From contig NZ_BDBE01000034.1 in assembly GCF_001612825.1 (NCBI RefSeq), forward strand, positions 124,001-188,000: 64,000 nt of DNA. Reading direction: 5' to 3'. Positions 61,256-64,000 of this stretch are shown in pieces. Position 1 is the first letter of the stretch. Each line of letters begins with the position of its first letter. The DNA is from Nocardia caishijiensis NBRC 108228 (GTDB lineage Bacteria > Actinomycetota > Actinomycetes > Mycobacteriales > Mycobacteriaceae). A program made the position numbers and the translations under genes. The notes under the pieces are model-generated. The model did not search any database and had not been told where the DNA came from. It was given only the letters and a program-made list of their open reading frames with translations.

Positions 61256-61287
61256 AAAAAAGGGGCACCCGGCGGGTGCCCCTTTTT
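61256..61287. terminator. Bidirectional terminator between rshA and bL37
   Basis: A6, stem GGGGCACCC/GGGTGCCCC with loop GGC, then T5. With runs on both sides it can serve both convergent genes. Confidence 0.92.
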
Positions 61288-61304
61288 CGTGTCCCGAGCC
61301 TGGT

Positions 61305-61379
61305 TCAGGCGTTGGGCCGCTTGCCGTGGTTGGCCGCGTTGCCCTTACGGCTGCGCTTCTTACGTCCGCGCTTACCCAT
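61305..61379 (-). CDS. Ribosomal protein bL37 (24 residues)
   Basis: Encodes MGKRGRKKRSRKGNAANH then GKRPNA and a stop. This basic miniprotein is the actinobacterial 50S protein bL37 seen in mycobacterial ribosome structures, always near sigH/rshA. ATG 61379 has GGGAG six bases upstream. It is easily missed because of its size. Confidence 0.9.
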   Translation of the reverse strand: MGKRGRKKRSRKGNAANHGKRPNA

Positions 61380-61527
61380 AGGTAGCTCCCTTCTCTGGGT
61401 CCTCCCCGCCGCAGCGCGGAGCACAATCTGATCGAGAGCCATTGTTTCACGTGTGGTTGGCTGTAGCTTCGGCGGATACGGCCACGGCCGCTCGTGCGGT
61501 GGCCGACACGACTACGAACGGGGTGTC

Positions 61528-61743
61528 ATGGTGGAAGAAGTGCGCGCGGAGATGGTCTCCACCGTGCTCGCTGTCGAGGTGGCGGTGGGCGACCACGTCC
61601 ACGTGGATCAGACTCTCGTGCTGCTCGAGTCCATGAAGATGGAGATCCCGGTGCTCACCGAGGTCGACGGCGAGGTCACCTCCGTCGACGTCGCTCCCGG
61701 CCAGGTCCTGCAGGCGGGCGACCTGATCGCCACCATCGCGTAA
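61528..61743 (+). CDS. Biotinylated protein TB7.3-like
   Basis: 71-residue biotin/lipoyl attachment domain, the same length as M. tuberculosis TB7.3. Biotin site ESMKMEIPV. Stand-alone, so it would act as a carboxyl carrier or a surplus biotin acceptor; partner unknown. ATG 61528; the longer open frame upstream is not supported. 30 bases before pdtaS, probable operon. Confidence 0.9.
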   Translation: MVEEVRAEMVSTVLAVEVAVGDHVHVDQTLVLLESMKMEIPVLTEVDGEVTSVDVAPGQVLQAGDLIATIA

Positions 61744-61773
61744 GACGCACGAGAAACGAAGCGGTAACCCAGC

Positions 61774-63288
61774 GTGGCAACTCTGAGCGAGCTCCTGGCC
61801 GAACACACCGACCTTCCCGGCACCGCCGTGGACCATCTGCAACGCGTGGTCGGCGATTGGCAGTTGCTCGCCGATCTGTCGTTCTCGGATCTGCTGTTGT
61901 GGGTGGGCGCGGGCCCGGTCGCCGACGGCGCCGACGTGGTGTGCGTGGCCCAGATCCGGCCGACCACCGCGCCCACGGTGCACCTCGACGACAAAGTGGG
62001 GACCACCGCCTCTCGCACCGATTTCCCCCAGGTATTCGACGCCCTGCTCACCGGCGCGGCGGTCCGCACCGACACCGAGGTGCGGGTGAGCGACGCCGCA
62101 GACGTCAGCCCGGTGCACGCGGTGCGGGAGGCCATCCCGGTGCGCTGCGGTGAGGACGTGATCGCCGTGCTGAGCCGCGACAATGATCTGCAACGTTCCC
62201 GGGTGCGATCGACGCTGGAGACGGCCTATGTGTCGGCCGCCGACGATCTGTGCCAGATGATCGCCGACGGCAGTTTCCCCACCCCCGAGGACCGCGCGGC
62301 CACCCACTCCAGCCCGCGCGCGGGTGACGGCTTCATCCGGCTCGACACCCAGGGTCAGGTGGTCTACGCCAGCCCGAACGCGCTGTCGGCCTACCACCGG
62401 ATGGGATTGCAGGCCGATCTGGTCGGCCAGGATCTCGCGGTGACCACCCGTTCGCTCATCACCGACCCCTTCGACGCGCAAGAGGTGGTCGCCGACATCC
62501 AGGCCGCGCTCGCGGGCCGCACGGGCCGCCGGATGGAGGTCGAGGCGCGGGGCGCGACCGTGTTGTTGCGCACCCTGGTGATGCGCCCCGGCGGGCAGCT
62601 GGCCGGTCCGGCGGTGCTGGTGCGCGATGTCACCGAGGTGAAGCGCCGCGACCGCGCGCTGCTCAGCAAGGACGCGACCATCCGGGAGATCCATCACCGG
62701 GTGAAGAACAATCTGCAGACCGTCGCCGCGCTGCTGCGGCTCCAGGCGCGTCGTACCGAGAACCCGGAAGCCCAAGTGGCGCTGACGGAGTCGGTGCGCC
62801 GCGTCACCTCGATCGCCTCGGTGCACGAGATGCTGTCGATGTCGGTGGACGAGGAGGTCGACCTCGACGAGGTCGTCGACCGGCTGCTGCCGATCATGGC
62901 CGATGTGGCCACCGTGCACACCGCCCGGATCAAGGTGCGGCGCGCGGGTTCGCTCGGGGTGTTCTCGGCCGAGCGCGCCACCCCGCTGGTGATGGTGCTC
63001 ACCGAGCTGGTGCAGAACGCCATCGAGCACGCCTTCGACGCGGGGCAGAACGGTACCGTGACGATTCGGTCGGAGCGGTCGGCGCGCTGGCTCGACGTCA
63101 TCATCAGCGACGACGGCCGCGGTCTGCCCACCGGTTTCAGCCTGGAGAGTTCCGACCGCCTCGGGCTGCAGATCGTGCGGACCCTGGTGACCTCGGAACT
63201 GGGTGGTTCGATCGGGTTGCACCCCGGTGCCGATGTCGGCACCGACGCGGTGTTGCGTGTTCCGCTCGGCCGTCGATCGGCTCGTTAG
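61774..63288 (+). CDS. pdtaS: Sensor histidine kinase PdtaS
   Basis: 504 residues, soluble (no membrane segment). N-terminal GAF-like domain (~20-160), PAS domain (~185-290), then a HisKA_2-type dimerisation domain with EIHHRVKNNLQTVAALLRLQARR (His307/308) and HATPase with NAIEHAF and DDGRGLP. Partner is the ANTAR-domain regulator PdtaR, encoded elsewhere. GTG 61774. Confidence 0.93.
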   Translation: MATLSELLAEHTDLPGTAVDHLQRVVGDWQLLADLSFSDLLLWVGAGPVADGADVVCVAQIRPTTAPTVHLDDKVGTTASRTDFPQVFDALLTGAAVRTDTEVRVSDAADVSPVHAVREAIPVRCGEDVIAVLSRDNDLQRSRVRSTLETAYVSAADDLCQMIADGSFPTPEDRAATHSSPRAGDGFIRLDTQGQVVYASPNALSAYHRMGLQADLVGQDLAVTTRSLITDPFDAQEVVADIQAALAGRTGRRMEVEARGATVLLRTLVMRPGGQLAGPAVLVRDVTEVKRRDRALLSKDATIREIHHRVKNNLQTVAALLRLQARRTENPEAQVALTESVRRVTSIASVHEMLSMSVDEEVDLDEVVDRLLPIMADVATVHTARIKVRRAGSLGVFSAERATPLVMVLTELVQNAIEHAFDAGQNGTVTIRSERSARWLDVIISDDGRGLPTGFSLESSDRLGLQIVRTLVTSELGGSIGLHPGADVGTDAVLRVPLGRRSAR

Positions 63289-63319
63289 GAATCGTCGAAA
63301 CCGTTGCGGGGCAACAATA

Positions 63320-63345
63320 AACCCGGCACCCATGGGTGCCGGGTT
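63320..63345 (+). terminator. Terminator after pdtaS
   Basis: Perfect 11-bp stem AACCCGGCACC/GGTGCCGGGTT with loop CATG. Confidence 0.75.
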
Positions 63346-63352
63346 CTCACAT

Positions 63353-63387
63353 GCGTTACCGGACCGGGGCTGCTGGCCCGGTAACGC
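63353..63387 (-). terminator. Terminator after whiB1
   Basis: 10-bp stem GCGTTACCGG/CCGGTAACGC, 15 bases past the whiB1 stop. Confidence 0.7.
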
Positions 63388-63401
63388 CCGCCTTGTTCTA
63401 C

Positions 63402-63656
63402 CTAGACGGAGGTACGCGTACGGGTGCGCGCGTTGCGCCGCTTGAGCGCGCGACGCTCGTCTTCGCTCATTCCGCCCCACACACCGGCATCCTGCCCGGA
63501 CTTCAGGGCCCACGACAGGCAATCGGCAGTGACGGGGCAGCGGGCGCAGACCAGCTTGGCATCGGCAATCTGCGCGAGCGCAGGACCGCTGTTACCCACC
63601 GGGAAGAACAGCTCGGGGTCCTCATCGCGACAGATGGCCTTGTGGCGCCAGTCCAT
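63402..63656 (-). CDS. whiB1: WhiB1, NO-sensing iron-sulfur regulator
   Basis: 84 residues, identical in length to M. tuberculosis WhiB1. Cluster cysteines C9, C37, C40 and C46; GVWGG turn; basic tail ERRALKRRNARTRTRT for DNA. Essential regulator that binds SigA region 4. ATG 63656 with AAGGAG eight bases upstream; the frame to 63692 is an extension without support. Confidence 0.96.
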   Translation of the reverse strand: MDWRHKAICRDEDPELFFPVGNSGPALAQIADAKLVCARCPVTADCLSWALKSGQDAGVWGGMSEDERRALKRRNARTRTRTSV

Positions 63657-63908
63657 TCCTCTGCTCCTTTGCGCGGGCGCCACAAAGGGCACCTCTGGTT
63701 AGTGGATCGTTCACTTGTGCGACTCGAATGTTTCCGCACGGTTGCTTGTGAATGCTTTCACGATCACCGTAGATGTCAATAGGTCTGCGGCGCACCGTGG
63801 GGGAGATCACGCTCTAGGCTGCCCACATGGGGCACCTGCCCGGTCCTTTGTACTCGCGTCCGCGGGTTTTCGCAGCGCAACCCGGAGATTTTTTCGAGAG
63901 TTCCTTGC

Positions 63909-64000
63909 TCAGACCGGCTTCGGAGCCACCACATCGAGCACACTCGGTACCGATGTGAAATGCACCATCTTGCGTTTTCCGATGAAGTCGCCATCGATTT
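63909..64000 (-). CDS. C-terminal end of a diacylglycerol kinase-like protein
   Basis: Thirty codons visible, the gene enters from beyond base 64000: IDGDFIGKRKMVHFTSVPS then VLDVVAPKPV and stop. The IDGD...VLxVVAP ending is typical of the YegS/LCB5/DAGK family. From memory a member of this family (Rv3218) follows whiB1 in M. tuberculosis. Too short for more. Confidence 0.7.
   Translation of the reverse strand, partial: IDGDFIGKRKMVHFTSVPSVLDVVAPKPV

Overview
The window reads as chromosome of a high-GC, mycolate-containing actinomycete, most likely Nocardia or a close relative. The evidence is gene content and order: manA, a TobH-like SIS protein, manB, DUF3499, whiB2, fbiA/fbiB, an alkB-rubA-rubB-tetR alkane operon, ahcY, tmk, mtrA-mtrB-lpqB, comF, hpf and secA. 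Further right come rsgA, aroA, an SRAP gene, sigH-rshA, a biotinylated-protein gene, pdtaS and whiB1. From memory this follows the M. tuberculosis Rv3218-Rv3262 block. Two alkB genes and wax-ester/DGAT-type genes favour Nocardia over Mycobacterium.

Layout. 1-5.3 kb (mostly minus): mannose-phosphate metabolism and the developmental regulator WhiB2, with a three-copy ~93-bp repeat family at 3.4-3.9 kb. 5.6-8.7 kb: F420 synthesis (fbiA, fbiB) and a NUDIX hydrolase. 8.8-12.4 kb: alkane hydroxylase operon plus a second alkB. 12.4-21 kb: ahcY, a small secreted protein, tmk, the MtrAB-LpqB envelope-stress system, comF and hibernation factor. 21-28 kb (minus): a lipid block with bluB, two tandem acyl-CoA desaturases, their flavin/[2Fe-2S] reductase, a DUF6912-like protein and a WS/DGAT acyltransferase. 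Three of these genes share one palindromic upstream motif. 28.1-30.9 kb: secA.

31-56 kb is an accessory island inserted between secA and rsgA. It holds three toxin-antitoxin modules, a PapA-like acyltransferase, and a five-gene minus-strand operon (two KAS III-like proteins, small membrane protein, GT2 glycosyltransferase, OleC-like adenylating enzyme) divergent from a P450. It continues with a DprE1-like FAD enzyme after an oligopeptide/nickel-type ABC transporter, which is divergent from an ArsR regulator. Next are a DJ-1/PfpI-like protein and a MarR-membrane protein pair with paired palindromes. The island ends with a tightly linked trio: an HTH-N6-adenine methyltransferase, a Hanks-type kinase and a membrane-anchored protein with a DUF3320-like domain.

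56-64 kb returns to core genes: rsgA (probably CTG-initiated), aroA, SRAP, ybaK, sigH-rshA with a recognisable SigH-type promoter, a 24-residue bL37 ribosomal gene, the biotinyl protein, pdtaS, whiB1 and the end of a diacylglycerol-kinase-like gene.

Regulatory signals are unusually readable. At least ten genes have a TANNNT -10 hexamer 6-8 nt before the start codon and no ribosome-binding site, the signature of leaderless mRNAs. All three toxin-antitoxin operons are among them. I saw no tRNA, rRNA, CRISPR array or intact insertion sequence. All family assignments come from reading the sequence and from memory; no searches were run.
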